From Aporrectodea caliginosa (lineage: Eukaryota > Annelida > Clitellata > Crassiclitellata > Lumbricidae): a stretch of DNA of 64,000 nt. The position numbers and the translations under genes were made by a program. Shown here in pieces: positions 1 through 11,192 of this stretch (its first letter is position 1; the number at the start of each line of letters is the position of its first letter). The notes beneath the pieces are model-generated. The model had not been told where the DNA came from. It was given only the letters and a program-made list of their open reading frames with translations, and did not search any database. The stretch lies in NCBI GenBank assembly GCA_020284085.1, contig JACEVL010000018.1:2470001-2534000 (forward strand). Direction: 5' to 3'.

Positions 1-219
1 TAAGCGCTAAGTCAAGTAGGACGGCAACTCAGCGCTAATCGATTACAAGAATCGGATTACATCCAGATTAGAGGTAATCCCGCCAAGGAATTAAATGGGC
101 AGACTCACCCTATATGGACAATGGAAAGAGGGGAAGATGGCGTAGGGTGAACTGCGGATGAAGGGAAAGGGGTTGTTTCTCAACAAAACAGCTCAGCAAG
201 CATCATCGACATCGTCATG

Positions 220-220
<1 letters not shown>

Positions 221-288
<68 letters not shown>

Positions 289-289
289 A

Positions 290-356
<67 letters not shown>
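221..356. repeat. (CAT)n microsatellite
   Basis: About 135 bp of nearly pure CAT/ATC trinucleotide, interrupted once by CAA near 287. It is the first of three such arrays within 800 bp. Bases 1-220 show no gene. Confidence 0.95.
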
Positions 357-556
357 TGCAACTGTTATTGTTTAACTAATCGCCATCCAATACTGAAACA
401 TGATAACTAACATCCTACTTAGTGGGACCAAGGTCCTTCTGGTCCCCTATTGTAATCATCATAAATTCTTAAATTGTAATAATTATCATCTGTGTAATAG
501 TTTGCTACGTGTAATGATGGTTATGGTTATGGTTATCATTTATATAATAATCATGA

Positions 557-740
<184 letters not shown>

Positions 741-793
741 AATTATCCGTCTGTAGTTTGATCATTATTATTATTTTGTATCATCGGATTATA

Positions 794-808
794 ATCATCA
801 TCATCAAT

Positions 809-898
<90 letters not shown>

Positions 899-902
899 GT
901 CG

Positions 903-936
<34 letters not shown>

Positions 937-1018
937 AGTCATCATCATCATCATCATCATCGTCGTCATCATCATCATCATCATCATCATCATTATCAAC
1001 ATCAACATCAACATCATC
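794..1018. repeat. (ATC)n microsatellite, interrupted
   Basis: About 225 bp of ATC repeat with GTC and AGT interruptions near 898-905, 937 and 960-967, ending in ATCAAC units. The interruptions suggest an older array than its two neighbours. Confidence 0.95.
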
Positions 1019-1934
1019 GTAATTATCAGCGCTGCGGTTTTGATCGTGTAAGCGCTTTTGGCTCCAATCGGATTATGATTAGTAAGTATATATCCATTGT
1101 GAATTGTCCAACGGTCCCTAACAGATTGTGGATTATGAGCTTTGGTTGCGGAAGATGGTGTCTGCGTGGCGGGCACTGGGGGCCCGTCACACGCAGCATC
1201 TGTGAAGAGGAGAACGCGCCATTTATTCTGCGCTCAACTTTCGCCGCCAGAATACATTACTTCCACATTTGCATTTGCCAAGATACAAGTATGTATAATA
1301 CACATGATGCATACGTACACATACATCATACATACATGCATACACACGTGCATATACACAAGCATGCATACATATCATACGCACATACAATGTCATACAT
1401 TATATACATATATAGGTTTATATTATGACTGTCATATATGTCTGTCATATATTTAGTCATTGTTTGAGAGATATATATTTATGACAAACTTGCCTGGGCA
1501 AGTTCGATAATGGGCAATGTATAGGAATGTGTGCTATACATGAATAGAGTTTTAATCCAGCTCAAATGTGGTTTTAAGAAAAGGACGATGTCGGATTTGA
1601 TGCATATATCATATTATTGTATTGTATAGGCCTATCTGAGAATTTATAGAGCTTTATACAGTTAAACATTCGAGGATAATCGATGAAGCCTTAAAGAGAG
1701 CTGACGTATACAGTCAGAGATAAATGTACTGCGGTGAACTGTGATCTTAAGAATAATAGAACATAAGACGATTCCAGAGAAGCGTTTTTAAAGTGTGCAA
1801 ATGTCAGTTAAGTCAGGTAACAGAGTAGAAGATGATAATTGTACTTAGACTTACGACAGATGAAGTGCAATCACAGGTGTAAGAGGCTAACGGAAGTCGA
1901 GAATCTAGCAGACAATGAAGAGGAGAATCACACA
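1019..1934. other. Intergenic, no gene seen
   Basis: AT-rich sequence with no supported reading frame. Bases about 1290-1400 are degenerate TACA/CATA repeat. Confidence 0.6.
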
Positions 1935-2545
1935 GACCATCACACATACACTTACCTACAAGTACGTACATATATCCATACATACATAATTATATACACA
2001 TTCATACATAAATACACACATACAATTATACATAGACATATTAGGCATCGTATACATATATACAAACATTCATAAATAAATAGATACATACCTATATACA
2101 TGTATATATACGTATATAAATGCATACATACATACAGACATACACATGTATACATAAATACATACTTTCATACTTAATGTATAGCAACAAGTAATAAATA
2201 CACACATTATATGCATCATACATATATGCATGTATACATGCATGCATGCATGCATCCATACATACATACATACCTACATACATACATATGCATGCATACT
2301 TACACACACATTATGCATTTGCATCATACATACATATATACATAGACATCATACACACATACATACAAACATACATACATAAATAGATGTATTTTCACTC
2401 GGGGTCTCTCGCACTACATTGCGTTCCACCTCTGAGAGGCGCTTTATAAATCTATAAATACAATACAATACAATATGCATGGACATCATACATATATATA
2501 CATGCATACATAAATAAATACATACATGAATGCATGTATGCACAC
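1935..2545. repeat. Degenerate (CATA)n tract enclosing a retroposon 3' end
   Basis: TACA/CATA-rich low-complexity sequence. At about 2395-2478 lies a short retroposon 3' end: GAGAGGCGCTTTATAAAT followed by three to four AATAC units. The same 3' end recurs elsewhere in the window, for example at 14865 and 47506. Confidence 0.75.
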
Positions 2546-3492
2546 CCTGTGTAACTGTATATGGTTATTGATGTCATAGTTTATATTCCGAGAGAATTGA
2601 TTGTAGTGGGAGTTTGTCGGATGGGAGAGCGAACTCCAGAGGACAGCCGCACTCTTTCCAGCTCATCCACTTCATTCGAAGCCACGACCGACAAATAAAC
2701 TTCTCCAGACGTCTTACGAACTCCATGGCGCCTTTCCCTTATCCCCTCTCCACGTTTGACCCTTCAACCCTCGCCCTCCCTCGAGCTGGAGACCCATCCA
2801 CCAACCCAGCTGTCCACTTTCCATGTTCTTCCCTCGCATCTATCCACGCAACTCCTTGCTTTTACTCTTCCCATCCACTGGACACTCATAAGTGAGGACA
2901 ATCGATAGATATATAAAGGAGAAGTTGGAGGAGGATTGGGAGGAGTACATGGAGGAAGAAGCAGAAGAATTGCAAGATTAGTTGAGTGAGCGAGCGAATG
3001 AGTGAATGAGTGAGTGAGAAAATAAGTGAGCGAGTGAGTAAATAATAATAAGTCTTTGTTAATTATCTCATCTGACACACTGCACATAATTACAGTATAA
3101 TTATTATTCATAGCTATGAATTGATTGATGATCGCAAGTTATTACAGGAGTCAAATTTTACTGTTTGGCAGCCATGCAAGGCGCCCATCATGTCATACTG
3201 AGTGAATGAGTCAATGAGTGAGTAATTAAGTGAGAAAGTACGTGAGCATGTAAGTAAGGCATTGGCCAACACAGCTTACATTATTTCCATCAACTGAGCA
3301 AAGAAATCGAAGGCGAAAGAAAACAAGAGAACAAACAGGAAGAGGAAGTAGAAGAGGAGAGGAGGAGTAGGAGGAAGAGGAGAATGGGGAGGAGAAGGAG
3401 GAGATGGAGAAGGAGGAGGGACAAGATGAGGAACAGTACAAGAAAAAATAAGAGATAGAGGAAGAGAGGTAGTGGAGATGATAAAAAGAAGA
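2546..3492. other. Intergenic with GAGT and purine-rich tracts
   Basis: No supported gene. GAGT/GAAT tetranucleotide repeats lie near 2975-3040 and 3195-3260. A purine-rich (AGG/GGA) strand runs through about 3300-3480. Confidence 0.6.
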
Positions 3493-3778
3493 GCAGTTGC
3501 TTATTCTAGCCCTGAGGCGGCCATGGGTATGAAGTGCCAGCGACTTCAATTTCTTAGTCTCAGCATATGAGGGCTGCTGGTCAGTCCTCTCCCTCGCCGT
3601 CTCATATTCCCACCGACATGCAGCATGCAGTCAATGTACTCATTGTAGCTGAATTGGCTAGGGGCGCAGGTGGAGCAGACATTTCAAGCCAAATTTCTGC
3701 CCTGGCGGGGATTTGAACCTCCGACCTCTCAATTGACAGTCCAGCGCATTAACCACTACACTATTCCTCACTCCCGAC
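3493..3778 (-). mobile_element. SINE-2 copy
   Basis: Read on the minus strand, this starts with a tRNA-like head (TGGTTAATGCGCTGGACTG, then a B-box-like GGTTCAAATCC) and continues into the same body as the copies at 17633 and 28085. The body covers the segments about the AGCAGAAATTTGG motif, the ACAATGAGTACATTGACTGC motif and the GCCGAGACTAAGAAA motif. Confidence 0.75.
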
Positions 3779-4195
3779 ATAAATGGGAGAATAATGAGAA
3801 GTTAGGAAGAAAAAGTTGCTGAAGGGAATTCGGAGAAGGATAATGTATCTTCTGTAAGGAGATAGAGCGGAATGCCGAGATCCTGGAGTTGGTGCCAGCT
3901 GCTGGACCAGGAGCATCCCACAGTGCCAGCTGCCACCGGTTCATTGGATGCTGGTCGCATTCGATCATGCCTTTCATCGAGGAGAATTTAGTGAGTAGTA
4001 TTTCGATAAACGGGACAGACGAACGAACGCAGAGATAAGAAAGACACACATGCTAACAAACAGACAAATAGGCAGAACAGACAGAAGATAGGTAGACATA
4101 CGACATGGAGCAGTTTGTCAGCAAATTAAATGGTGGAGGGAGGAGGTGTAGGGAGGGAGGTAGGGAGGTTAGGATACTTTCAAGATGTGGTCCTT

Positions 4196-4676
4196 ATCTG
4201 ACGTGTCTGCCTGTCTGTCTGTCTGTATGCCTGCCTACCTGTCTATCTGTCTGTCTGTCTGTCTGTCTCTATACCTGTCTATATAACTCACTATTCCTCC
4301 ATCTCTTTTCACTTTCGGTTTCCATCCATGCATCCATCCATCCATCCATCCATCCATCCATGCATCCATCCATCCATGCATCCATCCATCCATCCATCCA
4401 TGCATGCATGCATGCATGCATCCATCCATCCATCCATACATCCATCCATCCATCCATCCATCCATCCATCCATCCATCCATCCATCCATCCATCCATCCA
4501 TCCATCCATCCATCCATCCATCCATCCATCCATCCATCCATCCATCCATCCATCCATCCATCCATCCATCCATCCATCCATCCATCCATCCATCCATCCA
4601 TCCATCCATCCATCCATCCATCCATCCATTCATCCATCCATCTATTTCTCTATCTATCTATCTGTCTGTCTGTCCG
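4196..4676. repeat. (TGTC)n and (CCAT)n microsatellites
   Basis: TGTC repeats at about 4205-4270 and 4650-4675 flank about 310 bp of CCAT repeat. The CCAT array is pure from about 4440 to 4628 and interrupted by GCAT on its left side. Confidence 0.95.
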
Positions 4677-4679
4677 GGA

Positions 4680-4900
4680 CGGGGAGATTGTTGAGTGGTA
4701 ACACGCTGGCACGAAGATCAGAAGGACGCGGGTTCGATACCCGCTAGCCCCATAAGGTTGACTCAGCCTTCAACTCTCTAGGTGCCACTGTAAAATGAGC
4801 AGTAGGACAGATGGACGCCTTGCAGACTGCCACGCAGTTAAATTTGACTCCTGTTAAACCTGTTATTATCTGTTACTAATATCATGTAATCTTACTAAAT
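4680..4900 (+). mobile_element. SINE-5 copy with tRNA-like head
   Basis: The first 73 bases resemble a tRNA. There is an A-box-like TTGAGTGGTAACACGC and a T-arm-like stem-loop of GCGGG, TTCGATA and CCCGC. The acceptor ends GGGGAGA and TAGCCCC pair imperfectly. An unrelated body follows that shares the phrase TGTAAAATGAG with sequence near 5700. The poor acceptor pairing and attached body argue for a tRNA-derived SINE and not a working tRNA. Confidence 0.65.
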
Positions 4901-4929
4901 TCTTGTCAGTTTCAGTTAATAAACGAATG

Positions 4930-5010
4930 TTATCAATCTGTTTCTGTTTCTCTATCTATCGATCTATCTATCTATCTGTCTGTCTGTCTGTCCGTCCGAC
5001 CATCCATCCA
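4930..5010. repeat. (TCTA)n/(TGTC)n/(CCAT)n microsatellite
   Basis: Short runs of TCTA, TGTC and CCAT in succession, the same three motifs as at 4196-4676. Confidence 0.85.
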
Positions 5011-5034
5011 TCCATCTTCAAATACAAAATGCGA

Positions 5035-5165
5035 ACACAACTTTATGTGATATTGCTCTCCTTCCAAAAATCAGAAGTGCGATCCAGTGCAACGATTCGA
5101 CAGTTGATCATCAATGGCGCTCAGCAATTGTACGACAAGGAATTTATCCATGTCCCTACGTAGCA
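5035..5165 (-). mobile_element. SINE-3 fragment
   Basis: Degenerate match to the copy at 48225: both share a GCTCAGCAATTGT/GAGCAATTGTGCG core, then GGACTTGCTCAAGG-like sequence and a TCCCTAC end. The next 570 bp (5166-5735) hold no supported gene. Confidence 0.5.
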
Positions 5166-5734
5166 GTCACCTCGGGGCCTCTGAAACTCACCCTACCCGC
5201 GTTACACGTCAAACTCCCTAACCAATCAGTTCCATGCCCCCTCCGTGTATGTGTTAGTCCCCGTCTTTCTCTCTCTGCCTGTCTCCACACCACTACCGCT
5301 TTCTCAGGGGTGCATGGTAGAATGAAACCGTTCTCATATACACCAAATCGAAACGAGCAAACGCAACGGTCAAAATGTCACCATGGACACCGTCGTCATG
5401 GTGTTACGTCTGTATCCCTTGACGACGATGACAATCCCATAGAAACGGACGACAGGTCCCAACACGGACTGTTTACAGGGCTATCCGTCTCCAGTAAAAT
5501 AAATATTTGTTCGAAAACGAATTTAACAGCGAAAAATTCTACGTTTTATGTATGGAACCGGGCGACATAGAAATGCCCATCGGATCTCCGTGCGATGGGA
5601 AATTAGTTTTTTTGGACCACGTTGTAAGCCCCTGTCTTTAATATTCGGATCGGGCAGGCAGATTTATGGCGACTTCTTTTTCCCTTGCGACCTCTGGTGT
5701 AAAATGAGTACACTGACTGAGTATACTTTGTAGG

Positions 5735-5860
5735 CTGCTAGCTATTAGCGCCGTGTATTGCAGGCTGTCTGTTCTGTTAGTAGTTAAGATTGTTTCAATT
5801 GCATAACATCTAAATGTACAGCGCAGTGCGTTTGTCAGGCACTTGATTAAAGAAAAGATA

Positions 5861-5926
<66 letters not shown>

Positions 5927-5930
5927 ACCT
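5735..5930 (+). mobile_element. SINE-1 copy, 3' part, with (TTA)n tail
   Basis: Contains the SINE-1 body (GGCTGTCTGTTCTGTTAGTA, then CAATTGCATAACATC) and the 3' end of subtype A (GCAGTGCGTTTGTCAGGCAC, then AGATATTA), followed by about 18 TTA units. The tRNA-like head is missing. Confidence 0.75.
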
Positions 5931-5939
5931 TTGTTGGGT

Positions 5940-6065
5940 CTATTTACTGTCCGTGGGAAGATAGGTCAGTGATGGAGAGGACTGAAACACCTGCCTTCAT
6001 ATGCCGAGACTAAGAAAACTGAGACTGATTACATTTCATACACGTGGCTGCTTCTCGGAGTTAAC
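5940..6065 (+). mobile_element. SINE-2 fragment
   Basis: Only the 3' half of SINE-2 is present (GGAGAGGACTGA, then ATATGCCGAGACTAAG). It lies directly downstream of the SINE-1 tail. Confidence 0.5.
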
Positions 6066-6079
6066 TTAATGTGCAACTA

Positions 6080-6305
6080 ATGATCATCATAGTCATCGTC
6101 ATCATCATCGTGTATGGAGTGGGGATCATCGTCATCATTCGTCGTCATCATCATCATCGTCATCATCATCATCATCATCATCGTCGTCGTCATTAACATC
6201 ATCATCGTCGTCATCATCAACATCATCGTCATCATTGTCATGATCATGGTCATCGTGATCATCATAATCGTCATCATCGTCGTCACTATCATGCTATCCT
6301 CTTCA
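6080..6305. repeat. Degenerate (ATC/GTC)n microsatellite
   Basis: Mixed ATC and GTC triplets with frequent interruptions. The poly-Met, Val, Ile and Asp frames across it are repeat artefacts. Confidence 0.85.
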
Positions 6306-7254
6306 TAAAATTAGAGGGTCTGTTCAAAAAGTAAGATTCGCGACCGCACACTAAGGCATTATCCTTCGAACCTTTGTCACAATTCTGCACATCCTTTGAC
6401 TTCATTTGGGTCTCGAGTTTTCTCAGGTTTAGGAATTCTAAGTTAAAATGTTAAGATTTGTCCTTACATGGCGACAGCCATGAGTGAAGGCTCGAACCTG
6501 TACTTTCCGCGTTACAGGCTATAATGCCGCACCAGCCTGATAGGCCTATAGCCTATTCAGAACTACTGTGGGGAAGTTTCATTTCCTTTGGTTAGGAAAC
6601 TATCCCCTTTTCCTCGCCTTTCTCCTCTCCTCCTCTTCCACCTCCTTTTCCTCTTTCTCCTCTCCTACTCCACCTCCTTCTTTTCCTTCTCATCCTCCGT
6701 CTCAACTTCTCCTCTTCGTCTTCCACCTTCTCCTCTTCCATCCCTACAAATCGAAGTCACGCGTGGGCTGGATCACGATGTAGTCATGTTAAGTAGCTGA
6801 GTGGGTAGTCATTCAGTCTTTCGTGGACGACAAAGCCGACATTGAAAAGTCAATTATGACAGATATGTTCGATTCATCACAATTATCAACTCAGCCGATC
6901 GCCAGTCAGACCAACCGTCGACGATGACAGCAGCATCCGCCCAGCTGCTTGGTTACCAGACTTATGGCTTAACACGTCATTCTCAACGTCACTTAACCAC
7001 CGTCACCGTGATTTCTGTAAATTAACGTTCTAGAACTATTCGTTGCGCTTTTTCTCCACTTGAGCGTTCACTGCCTTCCTACTTGAGTGTTTTAAGAGTC
7101 GCTGATCGGTGAATTAGTGAATTTAAAAATGTACTCCTGGTGACATGTTGTCGGCGAGGACCCTAATTGGATGTAGGCCTAGGGCCTACTAGACTGAATC
7201 GGAGGTAAACCTAATAGACTGAGAGCGAGCCCTGGGAGGAAGTGGGGCCTAGCC
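6306..7254. other. Intergenic upstream of the neuropeptide gene
   Basis: No gene seen. Bases 6600-6740 are pyrimidine-rich (TCC/CTT). The remainder is apparently single-copy and would include the upstream regulatory region of the neuropeptide gene. Confidence 0.5.
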
Positions 7255-7260
7255 TATAAA
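7255..7260 (+). promoter_or_regulatory. Candidate TATA box of the neuropeptide gene
   Basis: A TATAAA (context CCTATAAAAG) lies 290 bp upstream of the start codon in otherwise single-copy sequence. Transcription would begin near 7285. An AG preceded by a T-rich tract (TTATTTTACAG, ending at 7525) suggests that a short non-coding first exon is spliced onto the coding exon just before the ATG. The matching donor was not identified. Confidence 0.5.
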
Positions 7261-7544
7261 AGCAAGAGCGTGGGCTTTGGTCATGGCAGTCCGCTTTACA
7301 AGTAGTTCAAGTCGGCCAAGCGAATATTAAAGCCTCAAGCCACGAATTCTCGTTCTATGACACTACATGAATACCAAACTGGTAGCCTACCCGCTGATTC
7401 AATTCGAGATTCGATTTAAATTCGAACTTTAATACCCCGATTCGACTGAAAATTTGTGATTCACAGGTCCCTAGTTTAGCGCTGTCGTGTTGATGTGGTT
7501 AACACTGGTGTCAATTATTTTACAGATAACTTCTTGATGAAAAG

Positions 7545-9927
7545 ATGGCCGTCGAAATGAAATTCGTCTGTTCGTGTACTCTGTTCCTGGTACTTCACTC
7601 AACCGTCGTTTCGTCCAAAGATGACTCCGTGCTGACCGGCTGTTCCTATTTGTCATCCACGGAGAATCTACAACGACCGGGGTCCCTGCGCGACAGGTTC
7701 AATGAACTGCAGGGAACAAAGAAAGGATTTTTGCGACAGTCCTGGAAGACATTTCTGGACGAAAACCAACCAAACAACGTCCTGCAAGATGGCGACGAAA
7801 ACTCCCAAGATGGCGGCTGGAGTTCACCGAATCAAAAGATCTGGGGCAAAAGGGAATTCGGATCGGAAACTGGAGAATTAGATAGACGAAATATTAAACT
7901 TTGCGAAAGCGAGAAGAGAAAATGGGGCCGAAACAACCAGAAGGTGTGGGGCAAAAGAGATGAAACGCTTCTCTTGGACCCGGAACAGACGAGGCAGGCA
8001 ATCCTTGGTGCGGACCTACTAAATTACGGATCTGGTAAAGAACTGACCGATGGTGACATGAATTTCCAACCGGATGTCTATCAAAAGCTTGAGACAGATT
8101 CCGACGGTTGGATCGATGGCTTTGAACTACCCAGCGAAGAGAAGAAGGCTTGGGGACAAAATAAGGCGAAAGTTTGGGGGAAACGGGGCGTGTCTGAAGA
8201 AGAAAAGCGAAAATGGGGCCAAAATAAAGCTATGGTGTGGGGAAAACGAAGTGATGAGGATAAGCGAAAATGGGGACAAAGTAAAGCCATGGTTTGGGGG
8301 AAAAGAGAAGGACTGTTAATGGACGATGAGAAGCGAAAATGGGGTCAAAACAAGGCCATGGTATGGGGAAAGAGAGACGGACTGCTGACTGAGGAGGAAA
8401 AGCGAAAATGGGGTCAAAACAAGGCCATGGTATGGGGAAAGAGAGACGGACTGCTGACTGATGAGGAAAAGCGAAAAATGGGGCAAAACAAGGCTATGGT
8501 GTGGGGGAAACGAGGCGATTTACTAAATGATGAAGAGAAGCGAAAATGGGGTCAAAACAAGGCCATGGTATGGGGAAAGAGAGACGGATTGCTGACTGAT
8601 GAGGAAAAGCGAAAATGGGGACAAAGTAAGGCCATGGTATGGGGAAAACGAGACGAATTGCTAAATGATGAAGAGAAGCGAAAATGGGGTCAAAACAAGG
8701 CCATGGTATGGGGAAAGAGAGATGGAATTGCTGACTGAGGAGGAAAAGCGAAAATGGGGGCAAAACAAGGCCATGGTATGGGGGAAAAGAGATGGATTGC
8801 TGATTGATGAGGAAAAAAGAAAATGGGGACAAAGTAAGGCCATGGTGTGGGGAAAACGAGACGAATTGCTAAATGATGAAGAGAAGCGAAAATGGGGTCA
8901 AAACAAAGCCATGGTATGGGGAAAGAGAGATGGATTGCTGACTGATGAGGAAAAGCGAAAATGGGGGCAAAGTAAAGCAATGGTGTGGGGAAAACGAGAC
9001 GCGTTGACCACCGATGAGGAAAAGCGAAAATGGGGACAAAACAAAGCCAAGGTTTGGGGAAAGCGAGAAAGCCTTGAAGACCAACAAAAACTGTTACGCG
9101 CAATTGAACCACTTATTCAAGATCTCAACGGTGAGGCTAAAAGAAAGTGGGGTGACAACAAGGCAAAAGTTTGGGGAAAACGGGACACTCAAGGCGAAGA
9201 GAAAAGAAAATGGGGCAAAAATAATGCGAAAGTTTGGGGGAAAAGAGACGAATTGGAGGAAGAGAAACGACTTTGGGGAAATAACAAGGCAAAGGTTTGG
9301 GGGAAAAGAGACGATATTGAGGAAGAAAAACGAAAATGGGGCGTCAACAAAGCCAAAGTATGGGGGAAGAGAGATGCATTTGCAGAAGAAAAGCGAAAAT
9401 GGGGAAATAACAAAGCCAGAGTTTGGGGTAAAAGGCAGAGCCAAGAGGATATTTCGTTAAAACCGATTAGCAAGGCCGCGTCTACTGTTTCGGCGAAAAG
9501 TGAAGATAGGCTGGAGGAAGAAAAGAGAAAATGGGCGCAGAACAAGGCTAAAGTTTGGGGCAAACGTGACGTTTCATCTGTCTTCAAGAAACAAAAGTGG
9601 GACACAACGAATCTTAGCGAAGAGACTCAAGCAGAGAAAATGTTACAAAGTGATCCGCAAAGAAACTTCCTAAAACAAGACCACCACGGTCAGGAAAACG
9701 GAACCTCAAATCTCATGGACAAAATCACGGCGCGATTTGCGACAAAGAAAATATGTATTCTAAACAAGACAATAATACCGTGTCCAGAGGAGGAAAGAAA
9801 TGAAGAACCCAACGACAACAAAGATCTTCCAGAGAAATATCACGTGACCGATGACGTCGCTGGCCGCTCTGATGCGGAAATGACGTCATTGGTTAGACCC
9901 GACTCCAAATCCAATGCAGTGCTATGA
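7545..9927 (+). CDS. MIP: MIP/allatostatin-B-like W(X7)Wamide neuropeptide precursor, 22 peptide copies, one frame break
   Basis: Prepropeptide of about 793 residues if the single extra base near 8726-8727 is ignored. As it stands the frame from 7545 stops at 8738, and the same repeat continues in the next frame to the TGA at 9925-9927. It begins with a signal peptide (MAVEMKFVCSCTLFLVLHST, cleavage likely just after VVSS). There follow 22 peptides of the form KWGQNKAMVW or KWGNNKAKVW, each followed by GKR, the signal for dibasic cleavage and C-terminal amidation. In 21 of 22 copies the two tryptophans are seven residues apart. Acidic spacers such as DGLLTDEE or DELLNDEE ending in KR separate the peptides. 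The C-terminal 110 residues carry no peptide but have a Cys pair (KICILNKTIIPCP). The W(X5-8)Wamide pattern with multiple copies is typical of protostome myoinhibitory peptide (allatostatin-B) precursors. Secretion and receptor binding are inferred from the family. Confidence 0.85.
8198..9070 (+). repeat. 69-bp coding tandem repeat inside the neuropeptide gene
   Basis: Central copies repeat with a 69-bp period (23 codons: spacer, KR, decapeptide, GKR) and are almost identical at DNA level. Two spacer types, DGLLTDEE-like and DELLNDEE-like, interchange along the array. Copies outside it (7830-8190 and 9070-9570) are diverged and unequal in spacing. This is the pattern expected from unequal crossing-over or gene conversion in the middle of the array. 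Confidence 0.85.
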
Positions 9928-10091
9928 CAACATGGCGGCGGAGAACTCTTAATTCGATACACTTGACCATAAACACTGATAAAAACGAAGCCAGAAAAAC
10001 AATTTCAATTCCTGTTTATTGAATTAGCAGAGTTATTTAATTATGTGCGTGTTTTCGTTGATTGTTTCAAAGTTTCTTTTTAGCCCAATCA

Positions 10092-10097
10092 AATAAA
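10092..10097 (+). promoter_or_regulatory. Polyadenylation signal of the neuropeptide gene
   Basis: AATAAA lies 165 bp after the stop codon in AT-rich single-copy sequence. It is the first such hexamer downstream of the coding region. Confidence 0.6.
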
Positions 10098-10197
10098 ATA
10101 GACGGATTTATTGTGGAGACTGGAACACCTGCGGGCAGATGAAAATTGTATTTTGGAAACAGTAGGCTATGTAGACCATGTATGTGTGTAGGCCTAT

Positions 10198-10198
10198 G

Positions 10199-10230
<32 letters not shown>

Positions 10231-10256
10231 TGTATGTATGTATGTATGTATGTATG

Positions 10257-10287
<31 letters not shown>

Positions 10288-10580
10288 GTGTGTAAATATC
10301 TATGTAGCCTATATAGGCCCTATATGTAATTAAATAAGAATGTATGTATGTATTTATGTATGTACGTAGCCTATATGCATGTATGTAGGCCTATGTTTAT
10401 AGGCCTATGTATGTATTCTATGTATGTATACAAGAAAGTTATGTATGCAAGCATTTTTATATATTTACATGTATATATATATATATATGCATGTATGTAT
10501 GCATGTTCGTATGTATGCATGACATGTGTGTATGCATGCATGTATGTAAGCATGTGTATATGTATGCATGTAGGCATGTC
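10198..10580. repeat. (GTAT)n microsatellite
   Basis: Pure GTAT at about 10198-10287, then degenerate TATG/GCATG repeats to about 10580 with several TAGGCCTA octamers among them. Confidence 0.9.
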
Positions 10581-10785
10581 ATCGGCCATGTCGGTCGACT
10601 GATTAGGCCTAACCACTGCGTCATTTCGACGGATATTTTCATCTAAATGCAAAATTTGCTCAGTAACATCGAACATCTTGAAGTTTTCTGGTACTGTGCT
10701 AGGTATGCAGGAAAACGTATATACATACATGCATACGTACATAGTTACATGCATACGTAATTATGTTACTGTTTAGAATACATAA

Positions 10786-10961
10786 GGATCCTGAGTGGCC
10801 GAGTGGGTTGGTGCCCGCTCGCCGCGCCGGCGCCCCGGGTTCGCTTCCCGGTCGGGTCGGATTATCAGAGATTAATTTCTCGGATCTTTACTGCGGGTGG
10901 CTCGGTCGCATTATAAACGTGGAGTACAATACAACACACAATACAACACATCACAATACAA
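10786..10961 (+). mobile_element. SINE-6 copy with Leu/Ser-tRNA-like head
   Basis: The head has an A-box-like GAGTGGCCGAGTGGGTTGG and a T-arm-like CCGGGTTCGCTTCCCGG. After the body comes CATTATAAACGTGGAG and a tail of ACAAT/AATAC units. Directly upstream of another SINE. Confidence 0.6.
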
Positions 10962-10963
10962 CT

Positions 10964-11192
10964 GGGGCGCGGTGGTGTAGGGGTATGTTCGGTGCCTTGC
11001 AGCTGGAGGGTTGCGGGTTCGGATCCACCTCAAAGTCGCCGCGTAGGGACCCTGGGCAAGTCCTTCACTCGCAATTGCTCATGCGCTTCGGCGTGAAACT
11101 CCGATTCAGCGTTCGCGCAGTAGTCGGGAGCGCCTCTGAATGGGAAATCTGGTTGGGGCGCTATAACAAGTGTTCAAATACAAAATACAATA
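10964..11192 (+). mobile_element. SINE-3 copy, full length
   Basis: A tRNA-like head (GTGGTGTAGGGGTATG as A box, GCGGGTTCGGATCC as B box) is followed by the SINE-3 body (GGGACCCTGGGCAAGTCC, then GAAACTCCGATTCAGCG). The 3' end is GGGGCGCTATAAC with a short AATAC-like tail. This is the most complete SINE-3 copy in the window. Confidence 0.75.

Noticed and set aside
4105..4747. Frames with Ser-Ile-His-Pro or Met-Asp-Gly-Trp repeats
   Set aside because: They follow the (CCAT)n microsatellite; the same artefact appears at 14006-14401 from (GGAT)n.
4680..4752. Functional tRNA gene
   Set aside because: T-arm is good but acceptor pairing is poor and a SINE body follows; the heads at 10786, 10964 and 17633 were rejected as tRNAs for the same reason.
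5310..5570. 86-codon plus-strand frame
   Set aside because: No domain, no splice signals, ordinary base composition; random open frame is sufficient.
6310..6350. mariner-like end (GGGTCTGTTCAAAAAGTAA)
   Set aside because: Only one end was found, with no partner inverted repeat, so a mariner call is unsupported.
8494..9605. Long antisense frames opposite the neuropeptide array
   Set aside because: Shadow frames created by the regular codon repeat of the sense strand; no start, splice or domain support.
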